A stretch of DNA of 64,000 nucleotides from assembly GCF_042665195.1 (NCBI RefSeq), contig NZ_JBHTBW010000004.1:1-64000 (forward strand), given 5' to 3'. Below are positions 52,936 through 61,351 of this stretch, piece by piece (the first letter of the stretch is position 1; the number at the start of each line of letters is the position of its first letter). The translations under genes were made by a program, and so were the position numbers. Below the pieces are notes generated by a model, which saw only the letters and a list, made by a program, of their open reading frames with translations, was not told where the DNA came from and did not search any database. The stretch is from Laceyella putida (GTDB taxonomy: Bacteria; Bacillota; Bacilli; Thermoactinomycetales; Thermoactinomycetaceae).

Positions 52936-54429
52936 ATGAAAATCGCATCGATTCGTGTTCGTTTTCTGGTTTCCTTTACGGCCATATTCATTATCTCCCT
53001 GATCTTGTTGGTTTTTGGCGTACTGGTCAGCATGGTGGCGATTGCCGGGGATGTCACCAGCGCCAGTCAATTTTACACTCATTACTTTGCGCAAAAACCA
53101 CTCAGCGCACAGGAAGAAAATCTCTACCTCGATTTGAAATATATGGCGAAGAAGCAGCCCCTTCTATTGGAGCAACAACAGGTCTGGATGAATTTGGAGA
53201 AGAAGCGGCTGGCCTCCTTGAAGATGGGTTTGGTTGTGCGGAAAGAGAATCGCGTGTTGTATCAATCGCCTTCCCTGAAGGACAAACAACTCGCCCAGGC
53301 TTTGCCGCCGTACGAGCCGGCCAATCTCAAGGTGCGGGACACGCTTGAGATCAATGGGCAATACTATTCGTTTGTCAAATTTGATTATGACTGCCCCGAC
53401 CAGGCGGAGGGCAGCCTGTATCTGTTGAAAAAAGTGAATCCATTCACCGAATTGGTCCGCAAATCCCTGCCTTTATTCTTGATTGTGCTGTTGATCCTGT
53501 TTGTCGGCAGCAATGGTTATATTTACTATCTGGTCTCCCGAAGCGTGATTCGGCCCCTTCTCCGGCTGGAACAGGCGGCCAATCGGATAAAGGAAGGGGA
53601 ATTGGACTTTCATGTCCGCCCCGTTTCCCATGATGAAATCGGAAAAGTGGCTTGCGCTTTTGAAGAGATGAGGTCCAAGTTGAAAGATTCGGTGGAACAA
53701 CAAGGGCAGATCGAACAAAGCCGCAAGGAGATGATCTCTTCCATCTCCCATGATTTAAAAACCCCCATCACCTCCATCATCGGTTATGTGGAAGGGATTC
53801 GCGACGGGGTGGCCAACACCCCTGATAAAATCAACCAATATCTGATGACCATTTCCGCTAAAGCCCGATATATGGACCATTTGATTGACGAACTGGCCTT
53901 GTTTTCCAAATTGGATCTAAAACAGGCCCCGTTCACGTTCAAGAAGATTCACTTGCAAGCTTACTTGCGGGATTATCTGGAAGAGAGAACGGTGGACTTG
54001 GCCAAAGCGGGGTTCCATGTGCGTCATGAATGGCCCGGGACGCCGATCTGGGTCTGGGCCGATCCGGAAAAATTGGCGCGGGTGTTGGAGAATGTGTTGG
54101 ACAACAGCGTAAAATACGGAGACAAAGAAGAGAAACGGCTGGCGGTCATCGTTTCTGGCGGTGATGACAAAGCGACCATTCAAATAGAGGATAATGGTGC
54201 GGGAATCGATTTCCCAAGCATCTCCCGCGTGTTTGAGCGATTTTACCGTGCCGAGCCTTCCCGCAGTTCGCGAACGGGTGGGAGCGGGTTGGGATTGGCC
54301 ATTGCCAAGCAAATTGTCGAGGGGCATGGGGGACGGATTTGGGCGACAAGCGAAAAAGGGCAAGGGACCAGTATTTTCTTCACCCTTTCTGTGGCAGGTG
54401 AACAACGTGAAAAAAGTGTTGATCATTGA
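52936..54429 (+). CDS. Sensor histidine kinase
   Basis: 497 residues. Helix at residues 10-40, extracytoplasmic sensor of roughly 140 residues, second helix near 185-205 (FLIVLLILFVGSNGYIYYLV), HAMP, HisKA with phospho-acceptor His in SISHDLKTPITS near residue 275, HATPase_c with N box NVLDNSVKYGD, DNGAGID and GGSGLGLAIAK. Resembles the YbdK/PhoR-like kinases of Bacillus; the signal is unknown. Start follows GAGAGGAGGAG. The response regulator gene begins inside its 3' end. Confidence 0.9.
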   Translation: MKIASIRVRFLVSFTAIFIISLILLVFGVLVSMVAIAGDVTSASQFYTHYFAQKPLSAQEENLYLDLKYMAKKQPLLLEQQQVWMNLEKKRLASLKMGLVVRKENRVLYQSPSLKDKQLAQALPPYEPANLKVRDTLEINGQYYSFVKFDYDCPDQAEGSLYLLKKVNPFTELVRKSLPLFLIVLLILFVGSNGYIYYLVSRSVIRPLLRLEQAANRIKEGELDFHVRPVSHDEIGKVACAFEEMRSKLKDSVEQQGQIEQSRKEMISSISHDLKTPITSIIGYVEGIRDGVANTPDKINQYLMTISAKARYMDHLIDELALFSKLDLKQAPFTFKKIHLQAYLRDYLEERTVDLAKAGFHVRHEWPGTPIWVWADPEKLARVLENVLDNSVKYGDKEEKRLAVIVSGGDDKATIQIEDNGAGIDFPSISRVFERFYRAEPSRSSRTGGSGLGLAIAKQIVEGHGGRIWATSEKGQGTSIFFTLSVAGEQREKSVDH

Positions 54430-55096
54430 AGATGATACCAGCATTGCGCAATTGCAAAAAGATTATCTGGAGGTGAATGGCTTTCAAGTGGACATGGAGC
54501 ACTCCGGATATAAGGGATTGCAGGCCGCTTTGGGCAACGACTATGATTTGATTGTGCTTGACCTGATGTTGCCCAATATCGATGGGTTTGAAGTGTGCCG
54601 ACGAATTCGGACGGAGAAAGAAGTGTGCATTTTGCTGGTGACGGCCAAGAATGAGGATATAGACAAGATCAAAGGGTTTAGTGTGGGGGCGGACGATTAC
54701 CTTACCAAACCATTTAGCCCCAGTGAATTTGTCGCCAGAGTGAAGGCTCATCTCGCCCGTTACGAGCGGCTCTTGTCAAAGCGGGAAGAACAACAGACGG
54801 AGATACACGTTCGCGACTTGGTCATCAATCAATCTTCGCATCGCGTATATGTGAGGGGAAAGGAAGCCTTTTTGACCACCAAGGAGTTTGAACTCTTATG
54901 TTTTTTCGCCAATCATCCCAACCAGGTGTTTAGCAAAGAGGACCTGTTTGAGAGACTGTGGGGAGTGGAGGCGACGGCGGATCTGTCCACGGTGACGGTT
55001 CACGTCCGTAAGTTGCGTGAAAAGATCGAGGCCAATCCCTCCCGTCCACAGGTGGTCGAAACGGTGTGGGGAGCCGGATACCGTTTCAATATGTAA
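54407..55096 (+). CDS. OmpR/PhoB-family response regulator
   Basis: 229 residues from GTG at 54407, chosen because KKVLIIEDD must be the N-terminus of the receiver domain and CAGGTGAAC lies upstream. It overlaps the kinase gene by 23 bases. Acidic pocket IEDD, phospho-acceptor Asp in IVLDLMLPNIDG near residue 50, Thr in LLVTAKN, Lys in LTKPFSP. Winged-helix domain with LTTKEFELLCFFANHPNQVF, VTVHVRKLREKI and a terminal VWGAGYRF. Here the kinase gene precedes the regulator, the reverse of the system at 22.7 kb. No obvious target gene lies next to it. Confidence 0.9.
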   Translation: MKKVLIIEDDTSIAQLQKDYLEVNGFQVDMEHSGYKGLQAALGNDYDLIVLDLMLPNIDGFEVCRRIRTEKEVCILLVTAKNEDIDKIKGFSVGADDYLTKPFSPSEFVARVKAHLARYERLLSKREEQQTEIHVRDLVINQSSHRVYVRGKEAFLTTKEFELLCFFANHPNQVFSKEDLFERLWGVEATADLSTVTVHVRKLREKIEANPSRPQVVETVWGAGYRFNM

Positions 55097-55108
55097 AGGA
55101 AGCCCGAG

Positions 55109-55147
55109 AAAAAACCACTTAGGCCGGAATGAAAAGTGGTTTTTTCT
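55109..55147. terminator. Rho-independent terminator
   Basis: AAAAAACCACTT and AAGTGGTTTTTT arms around a 14-base loop, between the response regulator and the convergent aminotransferase. Confidence 0.8.
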
Positions 55148-55166
55148 TTTTGTTATCGAATGGAGG

Positions 55167-56369
55167 TTAGCTCACCGTCTGCAAACAATTGTTGACGGCT
55201 CGGGCCAACCGTTCGATCCCGATCGTGAGTTCTTCCGGTGAAGGATGGGAGAAGTTGAGGCGCAGGGTGTTCAACCGCGGAGCTCCCACATAAAACTCCG
55301 TTCCCGGCACGAAGGAGACTCCCTCGCGGACGGCTTCTTGAAACAACATCTCCGCATTTATGGAAACAGGAAGCTCAACCCACAAAAACATCCCGCCTTT
55401 GGGTTGATTCCAATGAATGTCGTCCCACTGCTGCTTCGCCAACAGCCCGGTCATAAGTTGCATCCGCCCTTTGTACTCCCGTCGGATTTTTTCGATGTGG
55501 GCATCGATGTCGAAGTGGGTAAACAACTGATAGAGCGCTTGTTGGTCCAGTGAGCTGGAATGCAAATCAGCCGCCTGTTTGGCCCGCACCAAGGCGCTGA
55601 TGATCCGCCGGTCACCGATGACCCAACCGCTCCTCAGTGCGGGAACGACGGTCTTGGAAACGGTGCTTGTATAAACGACGATCGATCCATCGGGATGCTG
55701 ATCCATGGAGTAAATGCTGGGAACATGTTCATCAGGGTGGAAGGAGAGTTCACCATAAGGGTCATCTTCCACGATGACGACGTTATGCTTACGGCAAAGG
55801 TTGAGGAGCGCTTGGCGTCGCTCGACGCTCCACACTTTGCCGGTGGGATTGGAAAAAGTGGGGGTGATATAGACCAACTTGGGCCGATGCCGTTTGATTT
55901 TGGTCAAGAGATCATCCATGTCCATCCCCAGCGAATCGCTGTTTACGGCGACGACTTGGGCTTTGTAGTATTGGAAGATTTGCAATGCGGCCAGATACGT
56001 TGGGTTTTCCACCAGGATGACATCGCCCGGGTCGATGAACACGCGCGCCAAGAGATCAATTGCCTGTTGGGAACCGGTGGTGAGAAGGATGTTTTCCAAG
56101 TTGGCGGCCATGCCTTTTTGCGCCAAACGGTGGCCGATTTGTTCCCGCAAAGGGGTATAACCTTCGGTCAACCCATACTGCAACGCTTTCCCCCCACTGG
56201 CGAACACGCGAGCAAATGCTTGTTGCAGTGCTTCGACCGGAAATAATTCTTCCGCAGGAAGCCCACCAGCAAGAGAAATGATGGAATTACCTTGGGTGAG
56301 TTTGAGAATTTCCCGGACGGCGGAAGCTTGGCCCCCTGTTTGACTTGTGCTTGCGAATGAATATTCCAT
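55167..56369 (-). CDS. PLP-dependent aminotransferase (class I/II, 2-aminoadipate transaminase-like)
   Basis: 400 residues of fold type I. PLP Lys in TSTVSKTVVPALRSGWVIG near residue 237; ISLAGGLPAEELFP, LQYGLTEGYTPLREQIG, TTGSQQAIDLLARVFIDPGD and TPTFSNPTGKVWS are typical of the LysN/MocR-catalytic-domain subgroup. Such enzymes transaminate 2-aminoadipate, kynurenine, branched-chain or aromatic amino acids; the substrate is not readable. There is no N-terminal GntR domain, so it is an enzyme and not a MocR regulator. Start follows CAGGGGGCATCAGC. The 369 bases to the divergent reductase are AT-rich promoter DNA. Confidence 0.88.
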   Translation of the reverse strand: MEYSFASTSQTGGQASAVREILKLTQGNSIISLAGGLPAEELFPVEALQQAFARVFASGGKALQYGLTEGYTPLREQIGHRLAQKGMAANLENILLTTGSQQAIDLLARVFIDPGDVILVENPTYLAALQIFQYYKAQVVAVNSDSLGMDMDDLLTKIKRHRPKLVYITPTFSNPTGKVWSVERRQALLNLCRKHNVVIVEDDPYGELSFHPDEHVPSIYSMDQHPDGSIVVYTSTVSKTVVPALRSGWVIGDRRIISALVRAKQAADLHSSSLDQQALYQLFTHFDIDAHIEKIRREYKGRMQLMTGLLAKQQWDDIHWNQPKGGMFLWVELPVSINAEMLFQEAVREGVSFVPGTEFYVGAPRLNTLRLNFSHPSPEELTIGIERLARAVNNCLQTVS

Positions 56370-56738
56370 GCTGATGCCCCCTGTTTGCGGATATTTGAGT
56401 GAAATGGAGATGAAGAGAGATTGGCTGTTTAAACATCGTCGATTTAGTCACAAACATCACAAAAATCTAAATATTCCATGATATGATTATGTGTTGGAGA
56501 GATTATTTCTGCTCACTAAAGAAAATATTGTAATGAGTATAATGAATTTTTCTGTTATGGTCAACCATGATTTATTCGATTTATTTGCCGATTTGATCAT
56601 GTGTGTGTTTCATCTTTGAAATCAGAACGGAGTTTTGCGCGAAATAGCATTTTCTTTTTTAAGATATTTAATGATTGCCACAATAATGTAAAATGGAATT
56701 GTATCCGTTTCCATGAATTTGGCAAAGGGGAGAGTTTA

Positions 56739-57734
56739 TTGGATTATCAAGCGAGCCAAACCCGATATGATTTGATGAAGTACAACCGCTGCGGACGTTC
56801 CGGCTTGTTGTTGTCGGCGATTTCGCTTGGGCTATGGCATAACTTTGGCGGGGTGGACCGTTTTGAAAATGGTCGGGCCATGCTGCGGAAGGCCTTTGAT
56901 TTGGGGATCACCCATTTCGACTTGGCGAACAATTACGGTCCGCCGCCGGGTTCCGCGGAAGAGATGTTCGGGAAGATGTTGAAAACCGATTTTGCCCCTT
57001 AACGTGATGAAATGATCATTTCCACCAAAGCCGGTTATCGGATGTGGGACGGGCCATATGGGGAGTGGGGTTCCAAGAAATATATCGTCGCGAGTCTCGA
57101 TCAGAGCTTAAAGCGGATGGGCTTGGACTATGTGGACATTTTCTATTCCCACCGTCCCGACCCCAACACCCCGCTGGAAGAGACAATGGCAGCGTTGGAC
57201 TTGGTTGTCCGGCAAGGAAAGGCATTGTATGTGGGCATCTCCAATTATGATGCCGAACAGACGGCGGAAGCGATTCGCATCCTGAAGGAGTTGGGCACGC
57301 CGTTACTGATCCATCAACCAATCTATTCCATGTTAAACCGCTGGATTGAAGACGGGTTGCAGGATGTGTTGAACGAACATGGCGCCGGGTCGATTGCGTT
57401 TTGCCCATTGGCGCAAGGATTATTGACCAACAAATATCTGAAGGGCGTTCCCGAAGATTCACGGGCGGCTGGCCAATCCCCTTTCTTGTCCTCAGAGCAG
57501 ATTTCGGAACGGCTGGTGTCCAAATTGCGCCGGCTGAACGGGGTGGCCCAGGAGCGGGGACAAACGCTGGCGCAGATGTCTTTGGCATGGGTATTGCGCA
57601 AAGGGCGCGTCACTTCCGCCTTGATCGGGGCGAGCCGTGTGAGCCAGATTGAAGAAAATGTGGCGGCGCTGAATAACCTCACCTTTACGGAAGAAGAATT
57701 GCAAACCATCGATGCGATCTTGCAAGAAGCGTAG
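56739..57734 (+). pseudogene. Aldo/keto reductase (YghZ-like) with one in-frame stop
   Basis: The frame from TTG at 56739 (GGGGAGAG upstream) runs through RCGRSGLLLSAISLGLWHNF, the catalytic-Asp/Tyr region GITHFDLANNYGPPPGSAEE and meets TAA at 57000-57002 after KTDFAP. The same frame resumes at once with RDEMIISTKAGYRMWDGPYG and VDIFYSHRPDPNTPLEETM, and runs to 57734 (ASRVSQIEEN near the end). Relatives have Tyr at the stop position (TAC or TAT to TAA), so a single base change explains the break. Otherwise the 331-codon gene is intact, with NADPH-binding residues present. It would encode an L-glyceraldehyde-3-phosphate reductase/methylglyoxal reductase-type enzyme. A sequencing error is possible. 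Confidence 0.8.
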
Positions 57735-57744
57735 GAAAACTGCT

Positions 57745-57787
57745 AACCCCTTTTCTCCCATTTCGCTCTGGGGGGGAAGGGGTTTTT
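57745..57787 (+). terminator. Rho-independent terminator
   Basis: AACCCCTT and AAGGGGTTTTT arms with a long loop, ten bases after the reductase gene. Confidence 0.6.
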
Positions 57788-57849
57788 GGTTGGGGAATCA
57801 AGATATGTCATAATGGATAAAAATCATTGCTATGGAGAGGTGAAGGTCA

Positions 57850-58362
57850 TTGCCATCCATTCCTGACCATCTGGCTCCCAACCTGGACGTGTTGTTTGTC
57901 GGGTTCAATCCGAGCCTAAAATCGGGAGAGACAGGGCATCATTACGCAAATCCGCATAATCGCTTTTGGAAAATCCTCCATCAATCCGGATTGACCCCGC
58001 GCCTGTATCGCGCGGAGGAGGATGGGGAGCTGTTGAAACTGGGGTATGGCTTCACCAATATCGTGGCTCGCCCAACCCAAAGCGCGGCGGAGATTACCAA
58101 AGAGGAGTATCGGGCCGGACGGCGCGAGCTCAAACAGAAGATTGAAACGGTTCGTCCGCGGGTGGTTTGCTTTGTGGGCAAAGGCGTATATACCGAATAC
58201 AGCGGCAGAAGAAACGTGGCATGGGGATTGCAGGAAACCCCGGTGGTTCCGGGTGTGCAGGAATTCGTCGCCCCGTCTTCCAGCGGTCTGGTGCGCATGA
58301 AGCTGGATGAGATTGTGGCGATTTACGCCGGGTTGGCCCGACTCATTAAGCCGACGAATTGA
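57850..58362 (+). CDS. mug: Mug/TDG-family G:T/U mismatch-specific uracil-DNA glycosylase
   Basis: 170 residues. The active-site motif reads FVGFNPSLKSGETGHHYANP near residue 20, where Mug proteins have GINPG and an Asn that activates water. GYGFTNIVARPTQSAAEITK and a late PSSSGL, equivalent to the intercalating NPSGL loop, also fit. It removes uracil, thymine or ethenocytosine opposite guanine. TTG start follows GAGAGGTGAAGG. An SOS-type LexA box lies just downstream rather than upstream. Confidence 0.85.
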   Translation: MPSIPDHLAPNLDVLFVGFNPSLKSGETGHHYANPHNRFWKILHQSGLTPRLYRAEEDGELLKLGYGFTNIVARPTQSAAEITKEEYRAGRRELKQKIETVRPRVVCFVGKGVYTEYSGRRNVAWGLQETPVVPGVQEFVAPSSSGLVRMKLDEIVAIYAGLARLIKPTN

Positions 58363-58448
58363 CCACTCCCCATGCGTAAATGCAGTGGATTCTAGGGTAG
58401 TCCCTTCTACTGAAGAGAAATTTACCAAGCTAGCCCCGCGAGAACTCG

Positions 58449-58462
58449 CGAACATGTGTTCG
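58449..58462. promoter_or_regulatory. LexA (SOS) box without an obvious gene
   Basis: CGAACATGTGTTCG fits the Gram-positive CGAAC-N4-GTTCG SOS box, and extends to a 16-base GCGAACA-TG-TGTTCGC palindrome. No damage-response gene starts beside it: the mug gene ends 87 bases before, and the next plus-strand gene starts 360 bases later. Confidence 0.5.
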
Positions 58463-58544
58463 CTAACTCATTTTTTACAAAAATGTCCGACGCTTGCTAT
58501 CATCCCCATAGTTGAAGCGGGTGGTTTCTCGCTCGCAAAGATAT

Positions 58545-58687
58545 AAAAAAAACTGCTGACCGCACGAAAGGATCGTGTTGCAGCAGATGGGTAATTGGCG
58601 TTGAACCGCTGTCGATATCACGCCCCGCCGGGTTGCGAGTTACGCTATCTCACATGTGTTCAATGCGGGTGATCCCTCTTTCTTTTG
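58545..58687 (-). ncRNA. Candidate small RNA of about 140 nt
   Basis: On the minus strand a promoter (TTGCTT, 17 bases, TATAGT) is followed by a G+C-rich, non-coding stretch and a textbook terminator: CTGCTG-CAA-CACGA-TCCTT-TCGTG-CGGT-CAGCAG then eight T. Within the body GCATTGAAC pairs with GTTCAACGC to close a multi-branched region containing CCCGGCGGGG. No open frame with a ribosome binding site lies inside. Promoter, long-range stem and terminator together support an independent RNA. I do not recognise it as 6S, SRP or tmRNA. Confidence 0.5.
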
Positions 58688-58692
58688 CCTCT

Positions 58693-58721
58693 ACTATAAC
58701 GGGTCTCGTCCAAAGAAGCAA
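58693..58721 (-). promoter_or_regulatory. Sigma-A-type promoter of the candidate small RNA
   Basis: Minus strand: -35 TTGCTT at 58716-58721, 17-base spacer, -10 TATAGT at 58693-58698. Expected transcript start near 58686. Confidence 0.5.
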
Positions 58722-58821
58722 AACGAATGATAAGCAATTGTAAGTGATATTGTGATATATTTGATTATATAACTTAAAAATGCTTATATTTACGTAAGAT
58801 TGCAGAGGTTAGGAGGTTTTT

Positions 58822-59595
58822 ATGTATCAGGAAGAGCGATTGATTGCTATCATGCAATATCTGAAGGAACATCATCGCATCAGTGTGCAGGAGATTTGCG
58901 ACCTGTTTCAGGTATCCCGCGACACGGCTCGGCGTGATCTGGTGAAATTAAGCGAACAAAATGCCATCATCCGGACGCGCGGCGGGGCGGTGTTGCCCGT
59001 CGTGCATAAAGAAATAGAGAGTTACAAGAAACGCCTCGATTTAAAAAGCGAGGTGAAAAGCCGCATTGGCAAGGAAGCGGCGCGCCGCATCAAGCAGGGG
59101 GAATTTGTGTTGATGGACACATCGACCACGGTTCAGCACGCCGCTCAGTTTTTGCAAGCGGAGGATGTGGTCGTGGTTACCAACTCCATCGATATCGCCG
59201 ATATATTATCCAACAAGGAGCGGGTGTCCATCCACTTGTTGGGAGGCATTTTTCATGCGCACAGCCGTTATTTGTACGGGGCGGGGACGGTGAAGAAGCT
59301 GCAGGAGTACCATGTGGATAAGTGCTTGATGGGTGGGGGCGGCATCGCTGAAGACGGCATTTATTTTCCGAGTGAAGAAGACGGCCAAGTGGCGCAACAA
59401 ATGATTGCCCAGGCGGAACAAGTGATTGTGCTGGCGGACCAAACCAAGTTCAATAAAAAATTGTTTTTTAAAGTGTGCGGGCTGGACCAAATCGATTTGT
59501 TGATCACCGACGATGTGCCGGATGAGTGGCGGGAACGGCTTGCAGAGGCGGAAGTGGAAGTGGTGCGGGTCAACGCGGCACATGGGGCTAAGTGA
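58822..59595 (+). CDS. DeoR-family transcriptional regulator
   Basis: 257 residues. N-terminal winged helix with ERLIAIMQYLKEHHRISVQE and FQVSRDTARRDLVKL, the DeoR signature; C-terminal sugar-phosphate-sensing domain with FVLMDTSTTVQHAAQFL, VVTNSIDIA and DKCLMGGGGI. ATG follows AGGTTAGGAGG. DeoR proteins repress sugar or nucleoside catabolic genes in response to a phosphorylated sugar. No sugar operon adjoins, so the target is unknown. Its 3' end overlaps the convergent methyltransferase by eight bases. Confidence 0.9.
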   Translation: MYQEERLIAIMQYLKEHHRISVQEICDLFQVSRDTARRDLVKLSEQNAIIRTRGGAVLPVVHKEIESYKKRLDLKSEVKSRIGKEAARRIKQGEFVLMDTSTTVQHAAQFLQAEDVVVVTNSIDIADILSNKERVSIHLLGGIFHAHSRYLYGAGTVKKLQEYHVDKCLMGGGGIAEDGIYFPSEEDGQVAQQMIAQAEQVIVLADQTKFNKKLFFKVCGLDQIDLLITDDVPDEWRERLAEAEVEVVRVNAAHGAK

Positions 59596-60538
59596 AGTAC
59601 GTGCGGAAAAAACGAATCTGTGGGCCGGCATCGGGTTGTTTCACTTGGGCCAACACGGCTCGATAAAATGGGTAACCCTTCATATGGGCGCCTTGTGGAT
59701 TCAGATATCTCCGGCGATAAGTGATGGAATTGACATCCTCGACCAACGACAATCCGCGCGCTTCCAAATAAGCGGGCAGTTCTTCCGGCACCATCCCAAA
59801 GGTCCATGGTTCGCCAACGCGCTCCAACAACCAATAAATCCGCCGCGTTTCCGCTTCCGAGGCCAATTGTTTAATGGCGTGCCGATGCACATAAGTAAAC
59901 AAAAGAAAACTGCCTGGCGCGGTGGAGCTGATAAAACGCAATGTGCGGTCAACGGCTTGTTCCGTCAGATATTGGGTGACGCCTTCCCAGATGAAAAAGG
60001 CGGGACGGGACCGATCGAAGCCAGCTTTGGTTAAGGTTTGCTCCAACTGTTGCACATTGAGGTCGGCCGCGACAAAGGTGACCCCGGCGGGCAACTGGCC
60101 GATCAAGCGAACCAACTTTCGTTGTTTGGTGGAGAGCGTATGGGATTGATCCACTTCAAACACGCGCACTTTTCTTATGTGGGGAATGCGATAGGCACGG
60201 CTATCAAAGCCGGAGCCCAGGATGACCACTTGGGTGATTCCCTGTTCCAAGGCATGGGTCAGGTGATCATCGATCAGGCGTGTGCGGGTCACTCCCGATG
60301 TTCTGGCGCCGGGACCAAAGTGATCAAGCAACATCGGCACGATTCGGCCAACGATGGGGATGCGGGCAAGGAAGGCGGCCGCTTGCAAGGGGGGACGGAT
60401 GAGCTTGACGGCAAACGGGTCTTCAAACAGGCGGCGTTCCTTGGGATAGGAACTCTCCAGCGCGCGAAACCAAGCGGCAAACTCCGCCGTCCAACTGGAT
60501 CGGGACGGCTGGTTTCTGGTCTTGGCCAAAATTGTCAT
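59588..60538 (-). CDS. Class I SAM-dependent methyltransferase (leucine carboxyl methyltransferase-like)
   Basis: 316 residues. The fold is of the LCMT/TIGR00027 group: SAM loop VVILGSGFDSRAYRIPHI near residue 90, VRVFEVDQSHTLSTKQRKLV with the acidic residue binding ribose, and PAFFIWEGVTQYLTEQAVDR. ARTSGVTRTRLIDDHL is the typical upstream motif. The methyl acceptor is unknown; actinobacterial relatives are often secondary-metabolite O-methyltransferases. Start at 60538 follows GGAGTGAG; an upstream ATG at 60562 has no site. Confidence 0.82.
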   Translation of the reverse strand: MTILAKTRNQPSRSSWTAEFAAWFRALESSYPKERRLFEDPFAVKLIRPPLQAAAFLARIPIVGRIVPMLLDHFGPGARTSGVTRTRLIDDHLTHALEQGITQVVILGSGFDSRAYRIPHIRKVRVFEVDQSHTLSTKQRKLVRLIGQLPAGVTFVAADLNVQQLEQTLTKAGFDRSRPAFFIWEGVTQYLTEQAVDRTLRFISSTAPGSFLLFTYVHRHAIKQLASEAETRRIYWLLERVGEPWTFGMVPEELPAYLEARGLSLVEDVNSITYRRRYLNPQGAHMKGYPFYRAVLAQVKQPDAGPQIRFFRTYFT

Positions 60539-60670
60539 GGAATTGCACTCACTCCTATGCACCGATTTATTTCTATATATTCGGGATTTCTATGGTTATG
60601 TCTATCGTGACTCAAAAAGGGTATAACCCTTGGTGGGAAGAGAATGTTTATCTTTGGGGGAGGTTTCATC

Positions 60671-61273
60671 ATGACGGAATGGTTGGCGATTTTTGATGAG
60701 CATGGGCAAAAAATAGGGGTCAAATCAAGAACGGAAGTACATAAAGAGGGTGACTGGCACGAAACGTTTCACTGCTGGTTTGTGGAAGCGGCTCCGGAAG
60801 GAAACTATCTCTACTTCCAGCAACGCTCTTACCAGAAAAAAGAGTTTCCCGGCAAATTTGACATTACGGCAGCCGGGCACATTTTGGCGGATGAGGATCG
60901 GTTGTGGGGAGGACTGCGCGAACTGCAAGAAGAGTTGGGCTTGATGTTGACCGAACGGGATTTGGCCTATCTCGGTTATGTCAAAGAAGAGTTTCAGGAT
61001 CGCCATCTGATTGACAAGGAATTTTGCCATATTTACGGTTATCAGGTGCAAGCGCCGATGTTACTGGCGATCGGAAACGAGGTGCAATGTGTGGTTAAAG
61101 TGGATATGGGCGCGTTTGAGCGCTTGTTGCAGGGCAAAGTGGACAAAGTGCGGGCGCTCCCTGTCGCGCCATTGCCCCATTTGGTGATGGAACTTGGCCT
61201 GGATGATTTCGCGCCGCATGAACCCCATTATTTTGCGCACGTGATCAAGGAGTTGACGCGGTTCATCAAGTAA
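60671..61273 (+). CDS. Nudix hydrolase (YfcD/IPP-isomerase-like)
   Basis: 200 residues. The Nudix box is perfect: G-x5-E-x7-REL-x-EE-LG-L in GHILADEDRLWGGLRELQEE near residue 75. The N-terminus WLAIFDEHGQKIGVKSRTEV and HETFHCWFV resemble the Nudix group related to isopentenyl diphosphate isomerase (YfcD-like), though the IPP isomerase catalytic Cys cannot be confirmed. It hydrolyses a nucleoside diphosphate linked to another group; the substrate is unknown. Start follows GGGGGAGG. A terminator follows. Confidence 0.85.
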   Translation: MTEWLAIFDEHGQKIGVKSRTEVHKEGDWHETFHCWFVEAAPEGNYLYFQQRSYQKKEFPGKFDITAAGHILADEDRLWGGLRELQEELGLMLTERDLAYLGYVKEEFQDRHLIDKEFCHIYGYQVQAPMLLAIGNEVQCVVKVDMGAFERLLQGKVDKVRALPVAPLPHLVMELGLDDFAPHEPHYFAHVIKELTRFIK

Positions 61274-61283
61274 GCTTAAGGAC

Positions 61284-61322
61284 AAACCCATCTCTTCATC
61301 TTGTTTGAGGAGATGGGTTTTT
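61284..61322. terminator. Rho-independent terminator
   Basis: AAACCCATCTC and GAGATGGGTTT arms with a T tract, between the Nudix gene and the convergent acetyltransferase. Confidence 0.75.
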
Positions 61323-61351
61323 ATTGCCATGGCGCATGAGTCAGTGGGGAT

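Noticed and set aside
58363..58544. Short plus-strand frame running through the SOS box
   Set aside because: It begins inside mug in another frame and has no ribosome binding site; the SOS box itself is kept as a separate observation.
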